Source of the DNA: Rhodocytophaga rosea
GTDB lineage: Bacteria; Bacteroidota; Bacteroidia; Cytophagales; 172606-1
Direction of reading: 5' to 3'
Assembly (NCBI RefSeq): GCF_010119975.1
Contig: NZ_CP048222.1
Coordinates: 434,001-498,000 of the forward strand
DNA: 64,000 nt
The position numbers and the translations under genes were made by a program. Under the pieces are notes generated by a model. That model was not told the origin of the DNA, did not search any database, and worked only from the letters and a program-made list of their open reading frames with translations. Positions 30,045-39,137 of this stretch are shown one piece after another (position 1 is the stretch's first letter; the number at the start of each line of letters is the position of its first letter).

Positions 30045-31013
30045 TTAAGTCAACACCACAATTTTCCCACCTGCCTGGTTGTTTTCCATAAAATTATGCG
30101 CCTCCACAATATCTTTAAGGGTAAACACTCTGCTTACGTTTAATTTGATCTGACCAGCTTCCACCCTATGGATGAAATCCTGAAATTCCTGGATAGAACT
30201 CCGGATTTGTCCGCTGTCATAAATAGTTAACCGAACCGTTGCCGGTATAAACTCCATCGGTGCAAAGTCAGGAATAGACCATTGCTCGGAAAGCATTCCA
30301 GTCATACAGCCAGTGCCTCCGGGTGTAACGCATGCCAGAGAGTCTTTCAGAGTAGAGGTACCCACAAGTTCCAGCATTTTATCTACGCCTTCGGGAAAAA
30401 TAGCGCGGACTTTATCGTGCAGGCTTCCTTCATCTATCACCACATAAGAGGCTCCATTATCCAGCAACATTTTTTCCTTTTCAGCCTTCCGGGTGGTGGC
30501 AATAATAGTTAGCCCGGCAAGTTTAGCCATTTGTGTAGCCAGCATCCCAATGGAAGATGTACCACCCCGGATCAATATAGATTCACCTTTTTGGATATTA
30601 AGTGCCAAATTCAAGGAACCATGCACCGTTTGAAACATTTCCGGAATAGCACCCAGTATTTCCCAAGGAAGGGTACTGGAAAACGGGTAGATAATTTGTT
30701 TAGGTAAAATCGTGTATTCGGCATAACTCCCGTCATAATCGCGGCCCATACCACCCATACATGCTGCTACCTGCTGCCCTTGTTTATACGCTCCTGAAGG
30801 ATCAGTTACTACTTCACCTACACATTCGATACCCAATACCCGTGGAAAATTCACATCAGGCGATAAGCCCTTCCGGGTCATCAGTTCCGAACGGTTCAGG
30901 CCAAAAGCTTTTACTTGAATCAATACCTGTCCTTCCTGTGGAACAGGTAGTTGCCTTTCTTCCAGCTTGAAATTCTCCGCCGCTCCAGCGCTATATAATA
31001 CGGCTGCTTTCAT
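30045..31013 (-). CDS. MDR-family (quinone oxidoreductase-like) zinc-independent dehydrogenase
   Basis: The 322-residue protein has the GroES-like N-terminal domain (QVLIQVKAFGLNRSELMTRKG, FPRVLGIECVGEVV) and a Rossmann domain with the NAD(P)-binding stretch ILIRGGTSSIGMLATQMAKLAG. The catalytic and structural zinc ligands of classical alcohol dehydrogenases are not present, which points to the quinone/enone reductase branch using NADPH. The cytoplasmic substrate is unknown. It converges on the SusD gene and shares the terminator region. Confidence 0.85.
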   Translation of the reverse strand: MKAAVLYSAGAAENFKLEERQLPVPQEGQVLIQVKAFGLNRSELMTRKGLSPDVNFPRVLGIECVGEVVTDPSGAYKQGQQVAACMGGMGRDYDGSYAEYTILPKQIIYPFSSTLPWEILGAIPEMFQTVHGSLNLALNIQKGESILIRGGTSSIGMLATQMAKLAGLTIIATTRKAEKEKMLLDNGASYVVIDEGSLHDKVRAIFPEGVDKMLELVGTSTLKDSLACVTPGGTGCMTGMLSEQWSIPDFAPMEFIPATVRLTIYDSGQIRSSIQEFQDFIHRVEAGQIKLNVSRVFTLKDIVEAHNFMENNQAGGKIVVLT

Positions 31014-31066
31014 GGTGCATATTTTAACGCAAATCTATCCAGGTTCATTATCTTCTGCGCTATCTA

Positions 31067-31789
31067 TTAACGTTTTATAACCTTTACATCCTTAAAATAG
31101 CCAATTGTGCCAATATCTACCCATAAAGCGATCGAGCCATGCGTGGTGGATCCCTTCATTATATCCACCACAAAGGTGGAGTACCTGGCATCATTGATAT
31201 ACATATACGCCTTTTGCCCATTCACTTCAATTCGCATCGTGATCCATTCGTTTATATTCACTGGTGCTGTGGTTTCATACATACCCGGAGCTTCTTTCCT
31301 CAAACGGTCAAATTTATAATCCGGGTAGGCATAATATTGAACGGTATGATTTCTGAACATCTGATTTTCAGATCGTCCAACCTTGGGCCTGAGATAAATA
31401 GATTCGTAGGCAGTATTATCATCACTGATTCTGAAGGCAAGGCCAATAAATCCCTGTGCCCCTTCAAATGGCGATGGGTTCTGAATCTGACTCAGCATTT
31501 TCACCTCAATCACGCCATTTTCAAAATCTACATTCTTTAGTTTCACATAGGTAGGTTCATCCACCGTCGCCTCTAAGCGGTTAACATCGAAAGGCAATGC
31601 CTTTAAATCCCTTTCCACTTTCAGCACTTCCTCCCCATTGAGTTTGACCACAGAGGCTGTCACGTTTATGGCTTCAAATTTCTGCTTTTGAAAAACGATT
31701 TCCTGACCAAAGGCACATACGGCACAAAGACTCAGCACAAAGGAAAATAAATAGATATTCAGCAGGTAGGTGTTAATTTTTCTCTTCAT
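31067..31789 (-). CDS. Exported concanavalin A-like fold protein (GH16/DUF1080-like)
   Basis: The 240-residue protein has a signal peptide (about residues 9-28, ending CAFGQ) and a beta-sandwich pattern: GVIEVKMLSQ, GFIGLAFRISDDNTAYESIYLRP, EWITMRIEVNGQKAYMYIND, GSIALWVDIGTIGYFKDVKV. This resembles DUF1080 proteins and LamG-like modules often labelled family 16 hydrolases. No canonical GH16 ExDxxE site is visible, so it is more likely a binding or DUF1080-type protein than an endo-glucanase. Confidence 0.7.
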   Translation of the reverse strand: MKRKINTYLLNIYLFSFVLSLCAVCAFGQEIVFQKQKFEAINVTASVVKLNGEEVLKVERDLKALPFDVNRLEATVDEPTYVKLKNVDFENGVIEVKMLSQIQNPSPFEGAQGFIGLAFRISDDNTAYESIYLRPKVGRSENQMFRNHTVQYYAYPDYKFDRLRKEAPGMYETTAPVNINEWITMRIEVNGQKAYMYINDARYSTFVVDIMKGSTTHGSIALWVDIGTIGYFKDVKVIKR

Positions 31790-31808
31790 AGAACAATTGA
31801 TAATTTAC

Positions 31809-32123
31809 TCAGAATAGCTTTTCACTAGGCGGTATTACTTTAGCAATGCGCAGGTAAACAGTGGTTTGTCCTGGGTGATGGGTCTGATGTTCAAAAATTT
31901 TGGCAAGGGCTGTTGCCTTACTCATATCAAATCTTCCGAATAGTTTGAATGGTTCGTTTAACTGAGCCGGTGTCATTTTCTTTACATGATCGAGCACAAA
32001 ATCATAGCCTGCCATCACCAGCTTTGTCACATTTGCTTTAGATTGATCAGTTGCCTTTTCTGATTCACCTTGGCCTACTGGACTTTTTGTACCGGTAATT
32101 GCGGAAGCAAAACCGTAATTCAT
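31809..32123 (-). CDS. DinB-family protein, N-terminally short
   Basis: The 104 residues match the C-terminal two-thirds of DinB-like four-helix metalloproteins (TGTKSP, then FEHQTHHPGQTTVYLR, which carries two metal-binding His). A full member has about 150-170 residues, and the first metal-binding His on helix 2 is missing. An in-frame stop lies directly before the ATG, so no extension is possible. The gene looks truncated, yet it still has a promoter-like element upstream. Function of DinB proteins in this group is mostly thiol transfer or unknown. Confidence 0.7.
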   Translation of the reverse strand: MNYGFASAITGTKSPVGQGESEKATDQSKANVTKLVMAGYDFVLDHVKKMTPAQLNEPFKLFGRFDMSKATALAKIFEHQTHHPGQTTVYLRIAKVIPPSEKLF

Positions 32124-32147
32124 TTATTGCACTGCTTAATGTCAATG

Positions 32148-32155
32148 CAAAAGTA
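32148..32155 (-). promoter_or_regulatory. -7 promoter element upstream of the short DinB gene
   Basis: On the minus strand the sequence is TACTTTTG, an exact TAnnTTTG, about 25 bases before the ATG. Two 14-base direct repeats lie just upstream of it. Confidence 0.45.
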
Positions 32156-32179
32156 CCGGGACGATGGTGAATACACCTA

Positions 32180-32216
32180 TAAGATAGTTTAAGAAATACC
32201 CTTAAGATAGTTTAAG
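32180..32216. promoter_or_regulatory. Pair of 14-base direct repeats, possible operator
   Basis: TAAGATAGTTTAAG occurs at 32180-32193 and again at 32203-32216, a period of 23 bases (about two helical turns). It lies between the Crp/Fnr-type gene and the promoter of the short DinB gene, so it is a candidate binding site for that regulator. Confidence 0.45.
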
Positions 32217-32227
32217 GATAGAGCGTA

Positions 32228-32806
32228 TTATGACTTGCGGTCACTGCGGATTTCGCTTAAGTATTCAGGACTGATGCCCAGGTAAGAGGCAATCTGTGTA
32301 TTGGGAAGACGCAGGGCTAAGGTAGGATATTGTTCCAAAAAAGCGTCATAACGTTCTTGTGCCGTTGAGCTGATGTTCTGTAGAACGTGGTTTTGCAGTT
32401 CCACATATTTATTCTCAATAATCACTTTAAAGATACGGTCAAGTTTGGGGATATTCAGATATAAAAAATAGAGATCCTGCCTTTCAATTTGTAAAATAAG
32501 GGAAGGCTCAATGGCTTCTATACATAACGGGCTGGGCTTGCCGGAATGAAAACTGCCTATGTCTGATATCCAGTCGTTTTCGGCGGCAAACTGGATGTTG
32601 TGCTCATTTCCTTTTTTATCCACGCCATACATCTTAAAGCAGCCTTCTACCACATAGCTATAGTGTTTGCAGGGAAAGCCTGCCTGTAACACGAGCTGCC
32701 GGCGTTTGATCCGCCGTTCGGTTATTCTTCCTTCCAGTAACCCTTTTTCACTTTCCTCCAAAGGAAGATAACTTTCAAAATGAGCTATAAGCGGTTGAAG
32801 CATCAA
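32228..32806 (-). CDS. Crp/Fnr-family transcriptional regulator
   Basis: This 192-residue protein has a cyclic-nucleotide-binding beta roll (residues about 25-115, YVVEGCFKMYGVDKKGNEHNIQFAAENDW) and a C-terminal helix-turn-helix (LRLPNTQIASYLGISPEYLSEIRSDRK). The cAMP phosphate-binding motif RxS is not conserved, as in most Bacteroidetes members. The DinB gene lies downstream on the same strand, a pairing common in Bacteroidetes. A second in-frame ATG follows the first directly. Confidence 0.88.
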   Translation of the reverse strand: MMLQPLIAHFESYLPLEESEKGLLEGRITERRIKRRQLVLQAGFPCKHYSYVVEGCFKMYGVDKKGNEHNIQFAAENDWISDIGSFHSGKPSPLCIEAIEPSLILQIERQDLYFLYLNIPKLDRIFKVIIENKYVELQNHVLQNISSTAQERYDAFLEQYPTLALRLPNTQIASYLGISPEYLSEIRSDRKS

Positions 32807-33223
32807 TCAGGTATATATCCGGATGAGGTTAATATTCTTTTCAAAACTACTAAAATTAGCTTCAGGGATAAAGGAAATCATTATGGAGAAAGAGGTTCTG
32901 CCAGATATTTTTAAAAAGATGTTTTACAAAAAAATCCTTTTTTTGTTTAATATGAGCAGGCAAACTGCTGCTGAAAACCAGATTTCAAAACTTCTATACC
33001 CCATTGCAACTGGCGTATATGAACAAAGCCTTCACATCAGTACACGTCAGAGGTATTTTCCGGCCTTTCTTAGGGGTGGTTACAGAGAAAAAAGGTGGAT
33101 TCCTGGAGAATATACTGGGTAATAAAATAATATATCCTTAGTTTTAAAAAAATCGGCTTGGTATACCTGTTTAAAAAAATTAATTAGTAACTTTCTCTAT
33201 CTGTCTATCCTGAATTAAATATT
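32807..33223. other. 417-base gap upstream of the third SusC gene
   Basis: It contains an open frame at 32823-33122 (99 codons) without family features or good start signals, which I do not call. The rest is an AT-rich leader that should carry the divergent promoters of the Crp-type gene and the SusC gene. Confidence 0.4.
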
Positions 33224-36200
33224 ATGCACAGGACTTTACAAGTCTTTATTATTATTGGACTGATTCTACTGACAAACCAGCTTTTGTACGCCCAGGGTTC
33301 TACTATTACCGGAAAGGTTACTTCAGCAGAGGACAATAGCGGCTTGCCAGGTGTGAACGTACTGATAGAAGGAACCCCTTCCGGTACAACCACCGATGCG
33401 TATGGCAATTATTCCATTACAGTCCCTCCGCAAGCCACGCTGGCTTTCAGTTATATTGGATTTATAACCCAGAAAATAGCCGTTGGTAACCAGAGTACGG
33501 TAAACGTGGTGCTTAAATCAGATGTAACCCAGCTGAATGAAGTAGTAGTAGCCGGTTACAGCATTGTAGAAAAAAAAGATGTAATCAGTTCAATTGCTTC
33601 TGTTTCCAGCAAAGATTTTAAAGATATTCCCGTAGCCGGTATCGACCAGGCCTTACAAGGGCAAGCGCCCGGCGTACAGGTAACTCAATCATCCGGAACA
33701 CCAGGCGGAGGTATTACAGTAAGGGTACGGGGAAGTACTTCTATTTCAGCTTCCAACCGGCCTCTGTTTATTGTAGATGGTGTTCCTGTAGAGGATGGCA
33801 GTTTAGGCTTGCGGAGTTTCGGCGGTCAGAACGACAACGCCCTGGCTACCATTAACCCCAATGACATTGAATCGCTTCAGGTATTAAAAGATGCTTCTGC
33901 CAAAGCTATTTATGGTTCCAGAGCTGCTAACGGCGTAGTATTGATCACCACCAAACGGGGCAAAACAGACCAGAAAACGACCATTACAGCAGATGTACAA
34001 AGAGGCATCATTGATCCTACCAAAAAATTAGATCTGCTGAATTCTGATGAACTGCTGGAATTACAAATGGAAGCCATCACCAATCTGGGAGGCAATCCGG
34101 ATACAGTAGGGTTAATACCAGGCGTTACTAACGCCATTAATACCGACTGGCTGAATGAAATCTTCCGCAGAGGTATTTACCAGCAATACCAGCTCTCGGC
34201 TTCCGGAGGCAGTGAGAAAACCAGATTTTATATAAGCGGCAATTTCCGGGATGAAGAAGGGGTTCAATTGAACAATAAATTTGAACGGTATACCGGCACT
34301 GTAAATTTAGACCATAAGGCTACCGATAAACTCTCTTTTGGCAGCAACCTGACCTTATCCCGCACTAAAAATAAACGGGTAAAAGGCGATAATTTCTTAG
34401 ATGGCGTATATTCCGGAGCGGCGGCCAGCCTTCCCTATTATTCACCCTACGATGAGCAGGGGAATCTCATTACGATTGGTGATCCTTTGTATCCTGATTT
34501 TCCGAACTTTAACCCGGTGGCACAGGCTTTATTACCCCGTTTTGATACCTATACCACTAAGATCCTTGGTGGTATTTATGCAGAATACCGCTTTTTCAAC
34601 AATCTCAGCCTTCGCACCAAATTCAGCACAGATTATAACAGTGTAAACGATGATCAGTTTGAACCCTCTACTACAGCAATAGGCGGTAGTGCAGGTGTGG
34701 GCGGACAAGGATATGGAATCAATAGCAGCGGCACATATGCGACTATTATTAATACTAATACGCTTACTTTTAACAAGACTTTATTTGAAAAGCATAATAT
34801 AAACGGACTGCTGGGCACTGAAGTATTACAACGGACAGAACGTACCTCCAGTGTAACAGGCAGACTTTTCCCCAGCGATGACTTCACCTATATTACCTCT
34901 GCCGGGGTTGTAGACCAGGGCAGTTCCTTTATTGTGCAAAATGGCTTATTGTCGTTCTTTGGAGAGTTTAAATATGATTACAATGACCGGTATTTTGTTA
35001 CGATTACTGCCAGAGAAGACGGATCTTCCCGGTTTGGCCAGGGCAGGCGGTTCGGTTTTTTCCCTTCAGCTTCCGGTGGATGGCGTGTTTCTGCTGAGCC
35101 TTTTATGCAAAACTTTGCCTGGATCAATGACCTTAAACTCAGAGGAAGCTATGGTTTTACCGGAAATGAGCGAATTGGTGACTTTGCCTTTCTGGGTACC
35201 TGGTCGGCTACTTCTTATAATGGTGCTTCCGGTATCGGGCCTGCTGGCTTGAGTAATCCTAATTTGCAGTGGGAACGTACCAGAGAAGCCAATATTGGTG
35301 TAGATCTCTCGATGTTTAATGGCCGGGTTACAGTGACCTTAGACGGGTACAGCAACCTGACTGATAAATTACTGTTTACAGAACCCTATCCCCTTACCAC
35401 TGGTTTTGGCGGGATTCAGGGAAATGTGGGCAAAATTTCAAATAAAGGTGTTGAACTTGGTTTAAATACGGTAAATCTGGATGGCAACCTGAAATGGACT
35501 ACCAACCTGAACATCTCCCGTAACATTAATAATGTTGAATCGCTGGCAGATACACTTCCCTTGTATTTTGGTTACCAGGCAGCCGGCGTAAGCGGTACGA
35601 GTGTTCTGTTAACGAATCATCCGCTGGGTACCTATTGGGGCTTAAAATTTCAGGGAGTAGACCCGGCTACCGGAAACGCGATCTATGCTGATGTAAACGG
35701 AGATGGTGAAATTACAGAAGACGATGGCGCTGTAATTGGCAATGCGCAACCTGATTTTATTGGTGGTATCACCAACCGTTTCTCATTTAAAGGCTTTGAT
35801 CTGAGTGTATTCTTCCAGTTCTCCTATGGCAATGAAATTATCAATATGACTAATTCTTCACTGCTGAACCTGGGTCAGAATTTACAGGTAAACCAGATCC
35901 GGGAAGCCTTACAACGCTGGAGAAAACCTGGAGACATCACCAGTATTCCTAAATATGAATTCGGCAACACCTTTAACAACCGGCACAGCAGCCGCTTTAT
36001 CGAAGATGGCTCCTACCTGCGGTTAAAAAACCTGAGCCTGGGCTATAATTTGCCTAGTAACTGGGTAAGCCGTATCAAGGTAAGCAATGCCAGAATATAT
36101 GCTTCCGCTACCAATCTATGGACCCTCACTCCCTATAGCGGAGGCGATCCGGAGGTAAGCAACCTGGATGGCGCTACCATCGGGCAGGGCATAGATTTAT

Positions 36201-36253
36201 TTACTTTGCCTCAGGTACGTACCATTATGCTGGGCGTTACAGTAGGTTTTTAA
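33224..36253 (+). CDS. SusC-like TonB-dependent outer membrane receptor
   Basis: The intact 1009-residue receptor has a signal peptide ending LLYAQG, a carboxypeptidase-like domain (ITGKVTSAEDNSGLPGVNVLIEGT), a plug (RPLFIVDGVPV, DASAKAIYGSRAANGVVLITTKRG) and a long barrel ending TIMLGVTVGF. The region just before the plug reads VVAGYSIVEKKDVISSIASV. It heads a unit of SusC, SusD, two lipoproteins and, after a possible internal promoter, an M43 protease. Confidence 0.93.
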   Translation: MHRTLQVFIIIGLILLTNQLLYAQGSTITGKVTSAEDNSGLPGVNVLIEGTPSGTTTDAYGNYSITVPPQATLAFSYIGFITQKIAVGNQSTVNVVLKSDVTQLNEVVVAGYSIVEKKDVISSIASVSSKDFKDIPVAGIDQALQGQAPGVQVTQSSGTPGGGITVRVRGSTSISASNRPLFIVDGVPVEDGSLGLRSFGGQNDNALATINPNDIESLQVLKDASAKAIYGSRAANGVVLITTKRGKTDQKTTITADVQRGIIDPTKKLDLLNSDELLELQMEAITNLGGNPDTVGLIPGVTNAINTDWLNEIFRRGIYQQYQLSASGGSEKTRFYISGNFRDEEGVQLNNKFERYTGTVNLDHKATDKLSFGSNLTLSRTKNKRVKGDNFLDGVYSGAAASLPYYSPYDEQGNLITIGDPLYPDFPNFNPVAQALLPRFDTYTTKILGGIYAEYRFFNNLSLRTKFSTDYNSVNDDQFEPSTTAIGGSAGVGGQGYGINSSGTYATIINTNTLTFNKTLFEKHNINGLLGTEVLQRTERTSSVTGRLFPSDDFTYITSAGVVDQGSSFIVQNGLLSFFGEFKYDYNDRYFVTITAREDGSSRFGQGRRFGFFPSASGGWRVSAEPFMQNFAWINDLKLRGSYGFTGNERIGDFAFLGTWSATSYNGASGIGPAGLSNPNLQWERTREANIGVDLSMFNGRVTVTLDGYSNLTDKLLFTEPYPLTTGFGGIQGNVGKISNKGVELGLNTVNLDGNLKWTTNLNISRNINNVESLADTLPLYFGYQAAGVSGTSVLLTNHPLGTYWGLKFQGVDPATGNAIYADVNGDGEITEDDGAVIGNAQPDFIGGITNRFSFKGFDLSVFFQFSYGNEIINMTNSSLLNLGQNLQVNQIREALQRWRKPGDITSIPKYEFGNTFNNRHSSRFIEDGSYLRLKNLSLGYNLPSNWVSRIKVSNARIYASATNLWTLTPYSGGDPEVSNLDGATIGQGIDLFTLPQVRTIMLGVTVGF

Positions 36254-36274
36254 CGGATTATTTGCAAACCAACC

Positions 36275-37642
36275 ATGATTAAATACAGTAAATACTTTTT
36301 TCTTTCGTTTCTGATCGTCCTTGCCTCCTGTAAAGAAATACTGGAACCAAAACCAGTGGCTTCATTGATTGATGAACTGGTGCTGAATGAACCCAACGAT
36401 GTAGGCCCTGTACAGATCGGTTTATATAGTGCTTTCCGGGGTATGGGTGGCTCGGTAGTAATAGCCGGGGATTTTACCGCTGATCTGCTCACACATAATG
36501 GCACCTTCATCCAATACCGGGAACTGAGTAATAAAGAGATTTCTTCAGCCAATGCCAATGTAAGCGGACTCTGGGCAGGTATTTACAATACCGTATATGT
36601 GGCAAATTTTATTCTGGAACGTTTGCCCGATGTAAAAGGAGTGCCTGCTTCCCTGCGGAATGAAGTTACCGCTACGGCCCATTTCCTGAGAGGGTATGCC
36701 TACTTTATAGGTGCTCACACCTATGGCGGCATGCCTCTGGTTACCACTACTGATCTGGCTACCAACCGAATTATTCCTAAATCCTCTAAAGAAGAAATAC
36801 TGGCACTGGTATTATCTGATTACCAGGCAGCTTTAACCGGCCTGCCAGAAGAAAGTTCTGATCCTGGTTTTGCCAGCATTCCGGCAGTTCAAGCAGCTTT
36901 GGCCAGGTATTATCTCTATAACCAGGAATGGGCTTTGGCTGAACAATATACTACTGAACTGATCAATAATGATACGTATACCCTGCCTGCCAGCTTCTCA
37001 GATGTAGTCTTACGGGATTTTACCAGTGAAGCCATTTTTGAAGCAGGCTATACCCAGAATGATGATCCAGGTACCCTGAATAACTTATTTGTAGCCCGTA
37101 GGGAAATTATTCCTTCCAACCGGGTGATCAATGATTACCTGGTGGGTCTCCGGGCTAATTCTACTAATTCCGGCGACAGGCGTGAATCTGTAACGTTTGA
37201 TCCGCAGGATTTAAGAGGTGTTGATAATGGCTGGTCGGTGGCTAAATATGGCAATCAGGACAGTGATAATAATAATATTGTGATCTTCCGTTTAGCTGAA
37301 ATGTATCTGATACGGGCTGAGGCAAGAGCCCGGCTCAACCGCATTACTGGGGCAAATAGCGCCACCGAAGATATTAATATATTGCGTGCCCGGGCCGATG
37401 CACCGCTGGTTTCAAATGTAAATGCACAAGCTCCGATGCTGGAACTGATAGAAGAAGAACGGGTGTATGAGCTGGCATTTGAGGGCCACCGCTGGTATGA
37501 TCTGGTACGTACCGGAAGGGCGAATGTGGTAATGTCGTCGTTTTCAGCTAACTGGAAAGAAACGTATAATGTATGGCCTATTCCATTAGGAGAAATTCAG
37601 CGGAATCCCGGTCTTGCTGGTGCACAAAACCCTGGATATTAA
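36275..37642 (+). CDS. RagB/SusD-family lipoprotein
   Basis: The 455-residue protein has a lipoprotein signal (FLSFLIVLASC) and SusD marks: LWAGIYNTVYVANFILERL, FLRGYAYFIGAHTYGGMPL, RLAEMYLIRAEARARL, ERVYELAFEGHRWYDLVRTG and a terminal VWPIPLGEIQRNPGL. It lies 21 bases after the SusC stop, a typical coupled pair. Confidence 0.93.
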   Translation: MIKYSKYFFLSFLIVLASCKEILEPKPVASLIDELVLNEPNDVGPVQIGLYSAFRGMGGSVVIAGDFTADLLTHNGTFIQYRELSNKEISSANANVSGLWAGIYNTVYVANFILERLPDVKGVPASLRNEVTATAHFLRGYAYFIGAHTYGGMPLVTTTDLATNRIIPKSSKEEILALVLSDYQAALTGLPEESSDPGFASIPAVQAALARYYLYNQEWALAEQYTTELINNDTYTLPASFSDVVLRDFTSEAIFEAGYTQNDDPGTLNNLFVARREIIPSNRVINDYLVGLRANSTNSGDRRESVTFDPQDLRGVDNGWSVAKYGNQDSDNNNIVIFRLAEMYLIRAEARARLNRITGANSATEDINILRARADAPLVSNVNAQAPMLELIEEERVYELAFEGHRWYDLVRTGRANVVMSSFSANWKETYNVWPIPLGEIQRNPGLAGAQNPGY

Positions 37643-37715
37643 TTTAATTACAAATTACGAATGACTAATTGTTCATTTGTCAGAAGTCAGTAGTCATAAA
37701 ATTATTTAGAATAAA

Positions 37716-38543
37716 GTGAAAAATATACGTTCTGTTTTATTTGGGCTGCTTCTTATATCAATCGGAATGCTTGCTTCCTGTGAGAAAAAGGAGATTATCT
37801 TTGAGGGTCCCTATCACATCCTCTTTACAGAGCCTACTGGTTCAGCCCGTGAAAGTTTTAATAAAGTGATTCCCATATCTGTGCATCTGGTTGGGCCACA
37901 GTTAAACCAGGATATTAAAATTAAATATACTGTAAGTGGTACGGCCAGAGAAGGAATAGATTATGAGATCGAAGGCAAGGATGACGTAATTGGTGAGTTA
38001 GAAATCGATGCCGGTGATAGTTTCGGGTACATTAACCTGAAGCTGATCAACAATGCCAATAACATTCTCGAATCACAGAACCTGGTATTTACGCTGCTGG
38101 AAGTTACTCCGGAAAACCTGCAGATCGGCAGAAGCACCGGCGGTATCATCGGCCGCAGCATGACTTTTACCATTATAGACGATTGTATTCTGAGCGGAAA
38201 TTATACCGGCAGAAGTGAATTTACCGGGGGTGCCGCAGAAGGGATTGCCATAACCAGTGCCGATTGTGAAACCTATACGTTGAGCAACTGGAATGTGGGG
38301 TTGCTTTCTATCGGAGGAGTGAAACTGGATTTAACCTTTGTAGATAATGGCGATAATACCCTTACCATTCCTCCGCAGATCGAGGATGTAATATCCCTGG
38401 CTAGTGATACCATTCAGGGAACAGGTTCGGTGAATCCCAGCAATGGAAGGATTAATTTTAACATAGAGCTTACTTTTGAAACAGATGCTGGTGAAGACAC
38501 CATCGTAGTGCTTCCTATAGAATATATTCCGGAAAGACAATGA
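37716..38543 (+). CDS. SusCD-linked lipoprotein with a Calx-beta/DUF4843-like domain
   Basis: The 275-residue protein starts at GTG and has a lipobox (LISIGMLASC). Residues about 35-155 read like a Calx-beta or DUF4843-type sandwich (IPISVHLVGPQLNQDIKIKYTVSGTAREGIDYEI...ITFTIIDD-type ending). A Cys-containing second part from about 160 (DDCILSGNYTGRSEF) resembles the fold often seen after DUF1735/4843 modules. Such proteins next to SusD are usually surface lipoproteins that bind the same substrate. The domain name is by resemblance only. Confidence 0.65.
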   Translation: MKNIRSVLFGLLLISIGMLASCEKKEIIFEGPYHILFTEPTGSARESFNKVIPISVHLVGPQLNQDIKIKYTVSGTAREGIDYEIEGKDDVIGELEIDAGDSFGYINLKLINNANNILESQNLVFTLLEVTPENLQIGRSTGGIIGRSMTFTIIDDCILSGNYTGRSEFTGGAAEGIAITSADCETYTLSNWNVGLLSIGGVKLDLTFVDNGDNTLTIPPQIEDVISLASDTIQGTGSVNPSNGRINFNIELTFETDAGEDTIVVLPIEYIPERQ

Positions 38544-38553
38544 TTTTACACCT

Positions 38554-39042
38554 ATGAATAAATTTACTTACCTTATAGTTCTTCTGATGGTCATGAGCCT
38601 TTGTTTAGCCGGCTGTTCGGAAGAGTTTGAACCTACACCGCTTACCTATTCAAAATTACTCAGTGGTGACAGCAGTAAAACCTGGCGGCTTACTGGTTAT
38701 TCCATTGTGGAAGAAGGAAAACAGCCTTTGACTTTTGATCTCAATGACCCAAGTGATCCTGATAATTGCGTCTATGATGAACTGTATACGTTCTATGCAG
38801 ATGAAGGCCGTACCTTTGAAATCAGCCAGGGAGAGGACAAGTGTATTGATGGACCAGATATTTATTATACCGGCAGCTGGTCTATTGTGAATGCCAATGC
38901 TACCGTTAACTTCGGAACACCCCTGTTTGGAATCGGTGGCTATACTATCAAACGGCTCACTGAGAGAAGCATGACAGTGGAATTGTTTGTAAACCAGTAT
39001 AATTTCGCATACCGGCTTGTTTTTACTGCCCAGAATGATTAA
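38554..39042 (+). CDS. SusCD-linked lipoprotein, lipocalin-like
   Basis: The 162-residue protein has a lipobox (MSLCLAGC) and a single small beta-rich domain: SKTWRLTGYSI, ELYTFYADEGRTFEI, YYTGSWSIVNANATVNF, YTIKRLTERSMTVEL. This pattern fits the lipocalin-like domains common in Bacteroidetes lipoproteins. It follows the previous lipoprotein gene by 10 bases, so it is co-transcribed. The ligand is unknown. Confidence 0.65.
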   Translation: MNKFTYLIVLLMVMSLCLAGCSEEFEPTPLTYSKLLSGDSSKTWRLTGYSIVEEGKQPLTFDLNDPSDPDNCVYDELYTFYADEGRTFEISQGEDKCIDGPDIYYTGSWSIVNANATVNFGTPLFGIGGYTIKRLTERSMTVELFVNQYNFAYRLVFTAQND

Positions 39043-39120
39043 ATATTTCCTTATCAAGATGTGTAGCACTGTTAATAGGGCAGACTAAAAACTCAAACTA
39101 TTCACTGCCCCACCATCCGA

Positions 39121-39128
39121 TTACTTTT
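39121..39128 (+). promoter_or_regulatory. Possible internal promoter before the M43 protease gene
   Basis: TACTTTTG matches TAnnTTTG exactly 10 bases before the ATG at 39138. No clear TTTG is seen at -33, so the call is weak; the protease may also be read from the SusCD transcript. Confidence 0.35.
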
Positions 39129-39137
39129 GCTTGTTCC

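Noticed and set aside
32823-33122. Open frame of 99 codons between the Crp-type gene and the third SusC
   Set aside because: No family features, hydrophobic/basic mixture without a signal, poor start context, and it covers the region expected to hold two divergent promoters.
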